From NCBI GenBank assembly GCA_900540845.1, contig UQHS01000020.1:1-33265 (forward strand): a stretch of 33,265 bases of DNA, in the 5' to 3' direction. A program made the translations under genes and the position numbers. The stretch comes from an uncultured Collinsella sp. Lineage in GTDB: Bacteria > Actinomycetota > Coriobacteriia > Coriobacteriales > Coriobacteriaceae. The first letter of the stretch is position 1; the number at the start of each line of letters is the position of its first letter. The notes under the pieces are model-generated. The model ran no database searches and was not told where the DNA came from. It worked only from the letters and a program-made list of their open reading frames with translations. This document shows positions 6,047-14,017 of the stretch, in pieces.

Positions 6047-8758
6047 ATGGCAGAAGAGATGCCCAAGAACTATGATCCGGCGGTCAACGAGCCGGAAATA
6101 CTGCAGAAATGGCTCGATGGGGGCTACTACAAGCGCCGCCCCGGCGTGGGCGACTGCACCGTCACCATCCCGCCCCCCAACGTCACGGGCATCCTGCATA
6201 TGGGTCATGCCACCGACGATTCCATCCAAGACACCATCGTGCGTATGGCCCGCATGCGCGGCCGCTCCACGCGCTGGATTCTCGGCACCGACCACGCGGG
6301 CATCGCCACGCAGACCAAGGTCGACAAGAAGCTCAAGAGCGAGGGCATCTCGCGCCTGGAAATCGGTCGCGAGAAGTTCATCGACGCGTGCTGGGACTGG
6401 ACGCACGAGTACGGCGGCACCATCGTCGAGCAGATCAAGCGCATGGGGTGCTCCGTTGACTTCGACGGCGAGCGCTTCACCATGGATGACGAGTACGCCG
6501 AGGCCGTCCGCCGCGTCTTTTGCGACTGGTACCACGACGGCCTGATCTACCGCGGCAAGCGTATCGTCAACTGGTGCCCCAACTGCACCACCGCCATCTC
6601 CGACGATGAGGCCGAATACAAGGATGAAGAGGGCAGCCTGTGGCACCTGCGCTACCCGCTCACCGAGCCGGTGAACGGCCAGGACTACATCGTTGTGGCC
6701 ACCACGCGCCCCGAGACCATGCTCGGCGACACGGGCATCGCCGTGTCCAGCAAGGATCCCGAGAAGGCGGCCTTCGTGGGCAAGACCGTCCGCCTGCCCA
6801 TTGTCGACCGCGAGATCCCCATCTTCGACGATTGGCATGTCGACCCCAACTTCGGCTCCGGCTTCGTCAAGGTCACGCCGGCGCACGATCCTAACGACTA
6901 CGCGATGGGCGAGGCGCATGGCCTCGAAAAGATCAACATCTTCGACGAGCACGCCGTCGTCGTCGAGGGCTACGGCGAGTTCACGGGCATGACCCGCGAC
7001 GAGTGCCGTGAGGCCGTGCTGGCGTGGTTTGAGGAGCACGACCTGCTCGACCACGTGGACAAGCACGACCACTCCGTCATGCATTGCTACCGCTGCGACA
7101 ACACGCTCGAGCCCTGGCTGTCCGAGCAGTGGTTCGTCGCCGTCGACAAGCTGAAGGAGCCCGCCCTCAAGGCCGTCCAGGATGGTCGCGTGACCTTCCA
7201 CCCCGCCCGCTGGACCGACACCTACATCACCTGGATGGAGAACCTCAAAGACTGGTGCATCTCCCGTCAGCTGTGGTGGGGCCATCGCATCCCCGTGTTC
7301 TACTGCGGGGAGTGCGGCTGGGAAGACGCCTGCATGGACGACGTCACCGTCTGCCCCAAGTGCGGCGGCACCCACGTGCATCAGGACGACAACGTGCTCG
7401 ATACCTGGTTCTCCTCCCAGCTGTGGACGTTTGCCACACAAGGGTGGCCGCAGCACCCCGAGCAGCTCGAGGGGCATCACCCCACCACGGCGCTCGTCAC
7501 GGCGCGCGACATCATCGCGCTGTGGGTCGCCCGCATGGTCATGAGCTCGCTGTACTTCCTCGACGAGATCCCCTTCCAGGATGTGGTGATCTACCCCACG
7601 ATCCTCGCCAAGGACGGCAGCCGCATGTCCAAGTCCAAGGGCAACGGCGTCGATCCGATGGAGCTCATCGACATGTACGGCGCGGACGCCATGCGCTTCA
7701 ACCTGCTCACGCTGTGCACCAACAATCAGGACGTCAAGTTCGACGCCGACATCGACAAGAAGACGAAGAAGCTCAAGGGCTCCGCTCGCACCGAGCAGGC
7801 GCGCTCCTTCGTCACCAAGATCTGGAACGCGAGCCGCTTCCTGCTCATGAACATGGATGGCTACACGCCCGGTGAGCCCATCGCCGAGACCGCGGCCGAC
7901 GCTTGGATGTTCAGCCGCCTCGCCAAGGCATCCCAGGCCGTCACCGGCGGCATCGAGCGCTACACCTTCGGTGAGATGGCGCGCGGTGTCCAGAACTTCT
8001 TCTGGAACGAGGTGTGCGACTGGTACATCGAGGTCACCAAGACCCGTCTCAAGGACGACGCGTCCCGCCTGCAGGCCCAGCGCAACCTCATATTCGTCCT
8101 CGATGCGTCCCTGCGCCTCATGCATCCTCTTATGCCGTTCGTGACCGAGGCCATTTGGGATCAGATGCCCACCAGCTGGCTCGATATGGCCGAGGACGGC
8201 ACCTACAAGCGCGCCGAGGCGCTCATGGTCGCCGCATGGCCCGAGCCGTCCTCGCTTGCCCGCTTCATCGACGAGCCCGCCGAGCGCACCTTCGAGCTCG
8301 CCCGTGCCCTCGTCTCCGACGTCCGCTCCACGCGCGCCCGCTACCGCATCTCGCCCAAGCAGGAGCTGCCCTGTGAGGTCAAGGCCGCCACGCCCGAGGT
8401 GGCCGAGGTCATTCTCGGCATGGCCGACTTCATCCGCGGCCTTGCCAACGTCAGCGAGCTCGGGGTCTTCTCGTCCGAGGAGTTCGTGAAGCCCGAGGCC
8501 TCCATCGCCATCGCCGGCCCCGACTTCGACGCATATGTCGTCGTGGGCGACCTCGTCGACTTCGACGCCGAGAAGGCGCGCCTGGAAAAGGAACTCGCCG
8601 CGGCTGAGAAGGAGCTTGCGGGTGCCGAGCGCATGCTTGGCAACGAGGGCTTTGTCGCCAAGGCGGCTCCGGAGGTCGTGTCCAAGAAGCGCGAGCGCGC
8701 CGCCGAACTCGTCGAAACGATCGCCGCGATTAAGACTCAGCTGGTCGATTTCGCGTAA
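6047..8758 (+). CDS. valS: Valine-tRNA ligase
   Basis: The 903-residue class I aminoacyl-tRNA synthetase attaches valine to tRNA-Val. The start at 6047 follows GGGAG and gives the expected N-terminus. The HIGH-type signature is HMGH at residues 51-54 within PPPNVTGILHMGH, and the KMSKS signature is RMSKS at 526-530. Between them is the CP1 editing domain that removes mischarged threonine (including TTRPETMLGDTG), plus CxxC pairs from Cys420 onward that may bind zinc. The C-terminal end is a coiled-coil arm (EKARLEKELAAAEKELAGAE) characteristic of ValRS. No T-box leader was found upstream. A strong hairpin follows at 8774. Confidence 0.97.
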   Translation: MAEEMPKNYDPAVNEPEILQKWLDGGYYKRRPGVGDCTVTIPPPNVTGILHMGHATDDSIQDTIVRMARMRGRSTRWILGTDHAGIATQTKVDKKLKSEGISRLEIGREKFIDACWDWTHEYGGTIVEQIKRMGCSVDFDGERFTMDDEYAEAVRRVFCDWYHDGLIYRGKRIVNWCPNCTTAISDDEAEYKDEEGSLWHLRYPLTEPVNGQDYIVVATTRPETMLGDTGIAVSSKDPEKAAFVGKTVRLPIVDREIPIFDDWHVDPNFGSGFVKVTPAHDPNDYAMGEAHGLEKINIFDEHAVVVEGYGEFTGMTRDECREAVLAWFEEHDLLDHVDKHDHSVMHCYRCDNTLEPWLSEQWFVAVDKLKEPALKAVQDGRVTFHPARWTDTYITWMENLKDWCISRQLWWGHRIPVFYCGECGWEDACMDDVTVCPKCGGTHVHQDDNVLDTWFSSQLWTFATQGWPQHPEQLEGHHPTTALVTARDIIALWVARMVMSSLYFLDEIPFQDVVIYPTILAKDGSRMSKSKGNGVDPMELIDMYGADAMRFNLLTLCTNNQDVKFDADIDKKTKKLKGSARTEQARSFVTKIWNASRFLLMNMDGYTPGEPIAETAADAWMFSRLAKASQAVTGGIERYTFGEMARGVQNFFWNEVCDWYIEVTKTRLKDDASRLQAQRNLIFVLDASLRLMHPLMPFVTEAIWDQMPTSWLDMAEDGTYKRAEALMVAAWPEPSSLARFIDEPAERTFELARALVSDVRSTRARYRISPKQELPCEVKAATPEVAEVILGMADFIRGLANVSELGVFSSEEFVKPEASIAIAGPDFDAYVVVGDLVDFDAEKARLEKELAAAEKELAGAERMLGNEGFVAKAAPEVVSKKRERAAELVETIAAIKTQLVDFA

Positions 8759-8773
8759 GCGTCCGATCGAAAC

Positions 8774-8812
8774 GCACGAACCCCGCTGCAGCCGATGCGG
8801 CGGGGTTCGTGC
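8774..8812 (+). terminator. Hairpin downstream of valS
   Basis: GCACGAACCCCGC (8774-8786) pairs perfectly with GCGGGGTTCGTGC (8800-8812) around a 13-base loop. No U tract follows, so it may be a less efficient terminator or an RNA-stabilising 3' structure. Confidence 0.6.
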
Positions 8813-8874
8813 TGACGATACGCGCGGGGAAATGGGCGCATGGTAGGCACGAGGGCCGAGATGAGGAGGCTTCG

Positions 8875-10245
8875 ATGAAGCGCGAGGGGTCATATACCGT
8901 TCCATTTGAGGTTGCCGAGCTGACCTATGAAGACGCGGTGTCCATCGCCGCCGACACGGGCAAGATCTCCGGCGATGCCGGTCCGCTGCTCGAGACGGTG
9001 GTGGATATGCTCGACGAGCTCGAGCGGCCCGACGAGCACTTCGATTGCATCCAGGTGGCGGGCACCAACGGAAAGACGTCCACCACGCGATTCACCGCTG
9101 CGATTCTGCGTGGGGAGGGCAAGCGCGTCGCGCTGTACACGTCTCCGCAGCTCGTTCGCTACGAGGAGCGCATGGAGGTCGACGGGCGGGTCGTCTCGCC
9201 TGCGGAGTTCGCCCACGGCGTCTCCGTCGCGGCCGAGTCAGGCCGCCGAGTGAACGCGCGCCGGGAGGCGGCGGGGGAGCCTGCCTACACCATCACGCCG
9301 TTCGACCTGCTCACCGTAGCGGCCATGGTGGTGTTCGCCGAGCGTGGCGTAGATGTGGCGGTGCTTGAGGTGGGGCTTGGCGGTCGCTGGGACGCCACCA
9401 GCGCGACCGACCCCGTGGCCGTTGCCATCACGGGTATCGGCCTCGATCATACGCGCATCTTGGGCGACACGCTTGAGGCCATCGCAGGTGAGAAGGCCGC
9501 CGTCATCAAGCCCGGGCGCATCGTCGTGCTGGGGGAGGGGACGCACGAGGCTTCCGTGCAGCACGTCATGGACGAGCGTTGCGCTGCATGTGGCGTGACG
9601 CCGTGGGTCGTCTCGCACGAGACGCTCACCGAGCCAGATCGCATCGGCGGCGCCGTATCGTTTCGCACCCACACCGGTCGCGCCACGTATAGCGTCCAGA
9701 TGCGAAAGCCCGCGTATCAGCCCCAGAACGCCGCGTGCGCCATCGCGCTCGCAGAGGGCTATCTGGGTCGCGCGCTCGACGCCGCCGCGCTCGAGCAAAG
9801 CCTCGATACCTGCCCGGTCCCAGGGCGCTTCGACGTCGTACGCGTCGAGCCCTTGGTGCTTGTCGACGCCTGCCACAATCCTCAGAGCTGCGAGAATTTT
9901 GTCCACGCCCTCGATGAAGTCGAGCCCTGCATCGCCGCCCGCCCCACGCTTCTCGTCGCCGCCCTGTGCGACAAGGACGTCGCCGGCATCGTGGATGTGC
10001 TCGTGCCGGCGTTTCCTCGCTTCGTCGTCACTAGGACGGCGAGCGACCGCGCGATGCCGGCTCGCGAGCTCTGTGGGTTGATTTGCGCCAAGCTGGCCGA
10101 GCTCGGCCGGGACGGCGAGGACATACTCGCGGTGTTCGACAGCGTTTCCACTGCTCTCGCATGGTGTTCAGACGCTGAGATGTCCCTTATCGCGGCGGGG
10201 ACCATCACGCTTGCCGGTGAGGTTGCGGGGCTTCTGCGCGGTTAG
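8875..10245 (+). CDS. folC: Bifunctional folylpolyglutamate synthase/dihydrofolate synthase
   Basis: The 456-residue Mur-ligase-superfamily enzyme adds glutamate to folates (and in many bacteria to dihydropteroate) using ATP. The start at 8875 was chosen because GGAGG lies 6 bases upstream; the frame extends further back but into the valS hairpin. The P-loop is GTNGKTS at 63-69. Other family blocks are YTSPQLVRYEERM, the central LEVGLGGRWDATS, and DACHNPQS beginning at Asp331, the C-terminal domain signature. It follows valS by 116 bp, a neighbourhood also common in Gram-positive bacteria. Whether it has both activities cannot be decided from sequence. Confidence 0.94.
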   Translation: MKREGSYTVPFEVAELTYEDAVSIAADTGKISGDAGPLLETVVDMLDELERPDEHFDCIQVAGTNGKTSTTRFTAAILRGEGKRVALYTSPQLVRYEERMEVDGRVVSPAEFAHGVSVAAESGRRVNARREAAGEPAYTITPFDLLTVAAMVVFAERGVDVAVLEVGLGGRWDATSATDPVAVAITGIGLDHTRILGDTLEAIAGEKAAVIKPGRIVVLGEGTHEASVQHVMDERCAACGVTPWVVSHETLTEPDRIGGAVSFRTHTGRATYSVQMRKPAYQPQNAACAIALAEGYLGRALDAAALEQSLDTCPVPGRFDVVRVEPLVLVDACHNPQSCENFVHALDEVEPCIAARPTLLVAALCDKDVAGIVDVLVPAFPRFVVTRTASDRAMPARELCGLICAKLAELGRDGEDILAVFDSVSTALAWCSDAEMSLIAAGTITLAGEVAGLLRG

Positions 10246-10333
10246 GACGGCGTGCAGGTCGCACCGCGCAACGGAATCCACGCCGAACGCCGCTGCCACA
10301 TCGCTTGCGGAGTGGTATCATCAAGCACTGTGC

Positions 10334-10339
10334 GATAAT
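10334..10339 (+). promoter_or_regulatory. Possible -10 element of the TauE/SafE gene
   Basis: GATAAT lies 37 bp before the start codon. No convincing -35 hexamer sits at the normal distance, so this is only a candidate. Confidence 0.3.
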
Positions 10340-10375
10340 GTGCGAAATGTTCGTATATGTGTCCGGAGGTATTAG

Positions 10376-11176
10376 ATGCTGCTTGTGTTTATCCCGGTCT
10401 TCGCCGTCTGTTTCTTCTCGTCGGTCATCGGGGCGATTTGCGGCATCGGCGGCGGCGTCATCATCAAACCGGTTCTCGACGCCTTGGGTGTCTTGCCGGT
10501 CTCGACCATCAACTTCCTCTCGGGCTGCACGGTGCTGTCCATGACGACCTACTCGGTGCTGCGTTCGCGCATCTCGGGTGCCTCGCAGATCGACTTCAAG
10601 GCGGCAACGCCGCTCGCCATCGGCGCGGCGATCGGCGGCCTGGTGGGCAAGGATCTCTTCAGCTTGGTCGAGGGCCTGTTCGCCACGCCCAACACCGCCG
10701 GCGCGGTTCAGGCCGCGGTCCTCATGGTCATCACCTTCGGCACGCTCATCTACACCATCAACAAAGACAAGGTCGCCACCAAGCAGGTCACGAGCGCAGT
10801 CGCCTGCGCAGTCATCGGCCTGTTCCTCGGCATCATGTCGAGCTTCCTCGGCATCGGCGGCGGCCCCATCAATCTGGTGGTGCTCTACTACTTCTTTAGC
10901 ATGGAGACGAAGGAGGCGGCGCAGAACTCCCTCTACATCATCTTGTTCTCGCAGGCCGCAAATACCATCCGCAGCGTGCTCACCATGGATCTCGCGAGCA
11001 TCAGCATCGGCCTCATCGCCGGAATGGTTACCTGCGGCATCCTTGGCGGCATCGCGGGCCGCTCGGTGAACAAGCACATTGACGCCAAGCGCGTCGACAA
11101 GCTGTTCATCGGGTTGATGGTGGTCATCATTCTCATCAACGTCTACAACATCGCCAAGTACACCGGCCTGGTGTAG
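10376..11176 (+). CDS. Sulfite exporter TauE/SafE (TSUP) family membrane protein
   Basis: The 266-residue integral membrane protein starts at 10376 behind CCGGAGG. It has about eight hydrophobic segments and the internal duplication typical of the TSUP family, marked by two glycine-rich loops, GAICGIGGGVIIKPVL near residue 20 and SFLGIGGGPINLVVL near residue 158. Characterised relatives export sulfite, sulfoacetate or related anions, or import organosulfur compounds. The substrate here is unknown. It is a single gene converging on the radical SAM gene, with a shared bidirectional terminator at 11206. Confidence 0.9.
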   Translation: MLLVFIPVFAVCFFSSVIGAICGIGGGVIIKPVLDALGVLPVSTINFLSGCTVLSMTTYSVLRSRISGASQIDFKAATPLAIGAAIGGLVGKDLFSLVEGLFATPNTAGAVQAAVLMVITFGTLIYTINKDKVATKQVTSAVACAVIGLFLGIMSSFLGIGGGPINLVVLYYFFSMETKEAAQNSLYIILFSQAANTIRSVLTMDLASISIGLIAGMVTCGILGGIAGRSVNKHIDAKRVDKLFIGLMVVIILINVYNIAKYTGLV

Positions 11177-11205
11177 GGCTCGCGTCCATCGCGCATCCAA
11201 AAAAT

Positions 11206-11240
11206 CGGGCTCGTCTCCTTTTCGAGACGAGCCCGTTGTT
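11206..11240. terminator. Bidirectional intrinsic terminator
   Basis: CGGGCTCGTCTC (11206-11217) pairs perfectly with GAGACGAGCCCG (11224-11235) around a 6-base loop. TTGTTGT follows on the plus side and AAAAAA precedes it (11199-11204), giving a U tract on the minus strand. It serves the TauE/SafE gene on the plus strand and the convergent radical SAM gene on the minus strand. Confidence 0.85.
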
Positions 11241-11289
11241 GTATCCGGGCGGTGGGTGTGACGATGTTTGCGCATGCGGCGACAGCCCG

Positions 11290-12330
11290 CTACCGCAGCA
11301 TTCTCGCGATGGCCATCATGTCGGGTGCGGCGTACTCGAGGAAGTCGCGGTACCCACAGTAGTCTTCCCGGTAGTAACAGGTGTTCAGGCGCTTGCAGTT
11401 CTTATGGCAGATGCGCTCAAAGGGGCAGGTCACGCACTGCGTGCAGTCGCGGCGGGGCTCGGCGAGGAAAGCGCGGAGCGCGTCGCAGGTCGCCATGGAT
11501 TCCAGCGAGTCGTCGCGGATGTTGCCCAGGCGGTAGCGGTCGAGCACGTAGAAATCGCAGGGGTACACATCGCCGTTGCCCTCCACGACAAACTGCGGGG
11601 CACAAGACCCCAGCATGCCGCATTGCTGCGGGTACATGCCCGCAAAAGGCGGGATGACGTTGTCGAAGAGCGTCACGCTCATGCGGTCACCGCGCTTGAA
11701 ATCCTCAAGCCATAGGCGGAAAAACGTCTTGTAGAAGCTCGCGAAGCTCTCGGGTTCGAGGGAGTACTCGTCGCTTTCCTCGTCGAGCCCCGGCAAGCAG
11801 GGGATGAGCTGTACGAAATCGAATTTGTGCTGCTTGTAGAAGCGATACAGTTTTTGCGGATGGTGCGCGAGCTGGTCGGTGAGGACGGTGAGGATGTTGA
11901 AATTGACACCCGCGCGCCGCAGTGCCGCGACGGCGTCGAGCACGCGTGCCATCGTGCCCACGCCGCGGGCGTCAGGCCGCAGCCAGTCGTGCATCTCAGG
12001 GTACCCGTCGATGGATACGCCCACAAGGAAGTGGTGCTCCGCCAAGAAAGCCGCCCAGGTGTCGTCGATGACGTTGCCGTTTGTCTGGATTGCCAGATGC
12101 ACCGTCTGCTGCGTGCGATGCTCATCGACGTAAGCGCAGAAGGCGCGAAAGAAGTCGAGGCCAGCGCAGGTGGGCTCGCCGCCTTGGAAGGCGAAGGTCA
12201 CTTCCGCGTCGGCCCCGAGGGCAAAGGCCCGATCGACCACCGCCTGGATGGTCGCGTTGTCCATCACCCCGTGATTCGCGGTTTGACGATGCTCCGCCAC
12301 ATCGGCGTAAAAGCAATAGCGGCACCGCAT
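11290..12330 (-). CDS. Radical SAM/SPASM maturase, anaerobic sulfatase-maturase-like, 5' end defective
   Basis: The sequence closely resembles anaerobic sulfatase-maturating enzymes, which use S-adenosylmethionine and iron-sulfur clusters to turn an active-site Cys or Ser of sulfatases into formylglycine. From the only ATG (12330) the product is 346 residues. It contains AFQGGEPTCAG, SIDGYPEMHD and a SPASM domain with cysteines in CGMLGSC, DVYPCDFYVL, CTQCVTCPFERICHKNC and YCGY. However, the radical SAM motif CNMRCRYC begins upstream of that ATG: the first cluster cysteine is three codons earlier in frame only as part of a stretch (12331-12372) with no ATG, GTG, TTG or CTG and no ribosome binding site. 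That stretch begins right after the stop codon of the neighbouring gene, in the same frame. No sulfatase is encoded in the window. The gene is probably truncated or mis-sequenced at its 5' end. Confidence 0.75.
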   Translation of the reverse strand: MRCRYCFYADVAEHRQTANHGVMDNATIQAVVDRAFALGADAEVTFAFQGGEPTCAGLDFFRAFCAYVDEHRTQQTVHLAIQTNGNVIDDTWAAFLAEHHFLVGVSIDGYPEMHDWLRPDARGVGTMARVLDAVAALRRAGVNFNILTVLTDQLAHHPQKLYRFYKQHKFDFVQLIPCLPGLDEESDEYSLEPESFASFYKTFFRLWLEDFKRGDRMSVTLFDNVIPPFAGMYPQQCGMLGSCAPQFVVEGNGDVYPCDFYVLDRYRLGNIRDDSLESMATCDALRAFLAEPRRDCTQCVTCPFERICHKNCKRLNTCYYREDYCGYRDFLEYAAPDMMAIARMLR

Positions 12331-12372
12331 GTTGCAGGTGGAGCGGGCGGGCCTGCAGCAAAACTCAGATTC

Positions 12373-13503
12373 TTATAGGAATCGGTACTGCACCGTTCCC
12401 ACGCCCACGCTCAGGAAGTTCAACGCGCGTGCGACGGCGGGCTGCATGTCGATGACGCGCCCGTGCGCATAGGGACCGCGGTCGTTTACGTAGGCGATGA
12501 CGGAGCGGCCGCCGTAGCGGATCTCGACTCGGGTGCCAAACGGAACGTTGAGCATGGCGATGCCCATGGAGGTCTCGGTGACCTTCTCGCCGTTTGCGGT
12601 GGTCCCGCCCATGAAACCGTCGCCAATGCCGTAATACGAGGCGACGCCGGTTTTCCAGGCGCCCGCGGATTCGCCCGCGCTTCCGCCTTGATTCTGGCCG
12701 CCCTGATTGCCGCCCGTTCCCGAGTTGTTGTTCTGGCCGGATCCAGATCCTTGATTGGAGGAATCGCCCGAAGACCCGGATTGGTTGCCCTGCTCAGGAG
12801 CCTGCCCGGTGCCGCCCTGGTGCTCTTGCTGCTGCTCATCGAGACGCTGAGCCTCCTCGGCAGCCTTGCGCGCGATCTCCGCCTCCTCGGCGTCCTCGGC
12901 ATTCGCCTTCGCCTGCAGCTGCGCCGCGGCGCTTTGGGCCTGGCCCAGGGCCGCCTGCGCGCGGGCGAGCTCGGCGTCTGCCTGGTCCTTGGCCTGGCTC
13001 AGGTCCTTCAGCTTGCCGTTGAGCTCGTCTTCGAGTTGGTTGAGCTCGTTGAGTGCCGCCACGTTGGCGTCCTGCACGGTGCCAAGGTACTTGGTGAGGT
13101 TGATGAAGTCGGCGAACGACGACGCGTTGAGCAGCAGGCCGATGGCCCCGCCGCTCGAGGTGTGCGTCTTGTAGAGGTCGCTCGCCGCGCTGGCGGCCCG
13201 CTGTTGCCGCTCGGGTAGCAGGTCCTCCTCGATATGGAGAATCTCGTCCGCGATGGTGGACACCTGCTCGTTGAGCTCGTTTGCCTTGGCCATCGCCTCG
13301 GCATACGTGCTCGCCGCTCCAGACACCTCCGACTGCAACGCGCGCAGCTCCGACAGGGTCTGCGCGCTTGCGGCGTGTGCGGTTGCGGGAGCGATAGTGA
13401 GTGCGGGCACCGCTCCGCCAACGATCAGGGCGCCGGAAAGGCCGATCGTGCACGCAAGGTGCAACGCGTGACGGCGGGGGATGCGACACAGATTGAGACT
13501 CAT
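12373..13503 (-). CDS. Secreted coiled-coil protein with RlpA-like double-psi beta-barrel
   Basis: The 376-residue protein starts at 13503 behind AAGGTGG. Residues 1-45 form a signal peptide with a basic start, a hydrophobic core and an AHA-A cleavage region. Two long coiled-coil stretches follow (about 47-110 and 145-228), resembling the N-terminal domain of PcsB-type cell-wall hydrolases. A Gly/Ser/Asn/Gln linker covers about 229-283. The C-terminal domain (286-376) is an RlpA-like beta-barrel with GVASYYG, PFGTRVEI and NDRGPYAHGRVIDM, including Asp341. Such domains act on peptidoglycan as lytic transglycosylases or as binding modules. It is probably exported and works in the cell wall, perhaps in division. 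It ends one stop codon before the radical SAM frame. Confidence 0.85.
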   Translation of the reverse strand: MSLNLCRIPRRHALHLACTIGLSGALIVGGAVPALTIAPATAHAASAQTLSELRALQSEVSGAASTYAEAMAKANELNEQVSTIADEILHIEEDLLPERQQRAASAASDLYKTHTSSGGAIGLLLNASSFADFINLTKYLGTVQDANVAALNELNQLEDELNGKLKDLSQAKDQADAELARAQAALGQAQSAAAQLQAKANAEDAEEAEIARKAAEEAQRLDEQQQEHQGGTGQAPEQGNQSGSSGDSSNQGSGSGQNNNSGTGGNQGGQNQGGSAGESAGAWKTGVASYYGIGDGFMGGTTANGEKVTETSMGIAMLNVPFGTRVEIRYGGRSVIAYVNDRGPYAHGRVIDMQPAVARALNFLSVGVGTVQYRFL

Positions 13504-13553
13504 GAATGAACCACCTTCATTTGCGAACAGGGTTCAGTATAGTTCAAGTCTCA

Positions 13554-13573
13554 CCTTAAAGTTGAGCTTAAGG
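13554..13573 (-). promoter_or_regulatory. Short dyad between DUF1667 gene and the RlpA-like gene
   Basis: CCTTAA and TTAAGG form a 6-bp stem with an 8-base loop in the 76-bp gap. It lacks a U tract. It may be a weak terminator of the upstream operon or an operator for the RlpA-like gene, whose possible -10 TATACT lies at about 13536-13541 (minus strand). Confidence 0.3.
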
Positions 13574-13579
13574 GTTTAA

Positions 13580-14014
13580 TCATAGACGCGCCACGGAGTC
13601 GACGCAGGCGACGTCCATGCTGGCGACGAGGTCGACGCCTGTGCCCAAGATGTCGCGCACGACAACGTCCCCCATGGTGATGGGGGCCACAACGGAGGTG
13701 CGCCGCACGATCTCCATCGCTTGCATGTGGAGCTCGCGGGGGATGGCCTGTGTGGTGCGCACGGGGAGCAGGCACTCGTCGCCATCGTGCACGACGACGG
13801 TGGTCGCCAGGATGCGCATGGGGCAGGTGATCTCCTGCTCGGCAAACACACGCCCGCGCGGGCAGCGGTTGCCCCGAACTGCCACCGCCACACGTGTCCC
13901 ACCGTGGAGCTGCGCAACCTCCACGGTGAGCGAGCACTCAGATGGGCATGTGGTGCAGTGAAAGTGGAGCGTCTCGGTTGCGGCCACATCGAGAGGTGCG
14001 TTCAACTCTTCCAT
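13580..14014 (-). CDS. DUF1667 protein, third gene of a GlpA-like oxidoreductase operon
   Basis: The 144-residue protein matches the DUF1667 family. Cys20, Cys23 and Cys27 (CTTCPSEC) and Cys51 in RGNRCPRG look like metal or iron-sulfur ligands. The rest (PVRTTQAIP, AGLTY-free middle, then APITMGDVVVRDILGTGVD) follows the family pattern. The family almost always sits beside a GlpA-like and an FAD-dependent oxidoreductase, and it is taken as a small electron-transfer or assembly subunit of that complex. It starts 3 bases after the stop codon of the FAD oxidoreductase, so it is in the same operon. No enzyme activity is assigned. Confidence 0.88.
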   Translation of the reverse strand: MEELNAPLDVAATETLHFHCTTCPSECSLTVEVAQLHGGTRVAVAVRGNRCPRGRVFAEQEITCPMRILATTVVVHDGDECLLPVRTTQAIPRELHMQAMEIVRRTSVVAPITMGDVVVRDILGTGVDLVASMDVACVDSVARL

Positions 14015-14017
14015 GGT

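Noticed and set aside
6014..8905. Very long minus-strand open frame (963 codons) opposite valS
   Set aside because: It is the shadow of valS in GC-rich codons: no ribosome binding site, low-complexity Gly/Val/Asp/Leu composition and no family match, whereas valS has complete motifs.
13520..13540. LexA-type site (CGAAC...GTTC) before the RlpA-like gene
   Set aside because: The spacing between half-sites is 3 bp rather than 4 and the outer base fails, so the match is not good enough.
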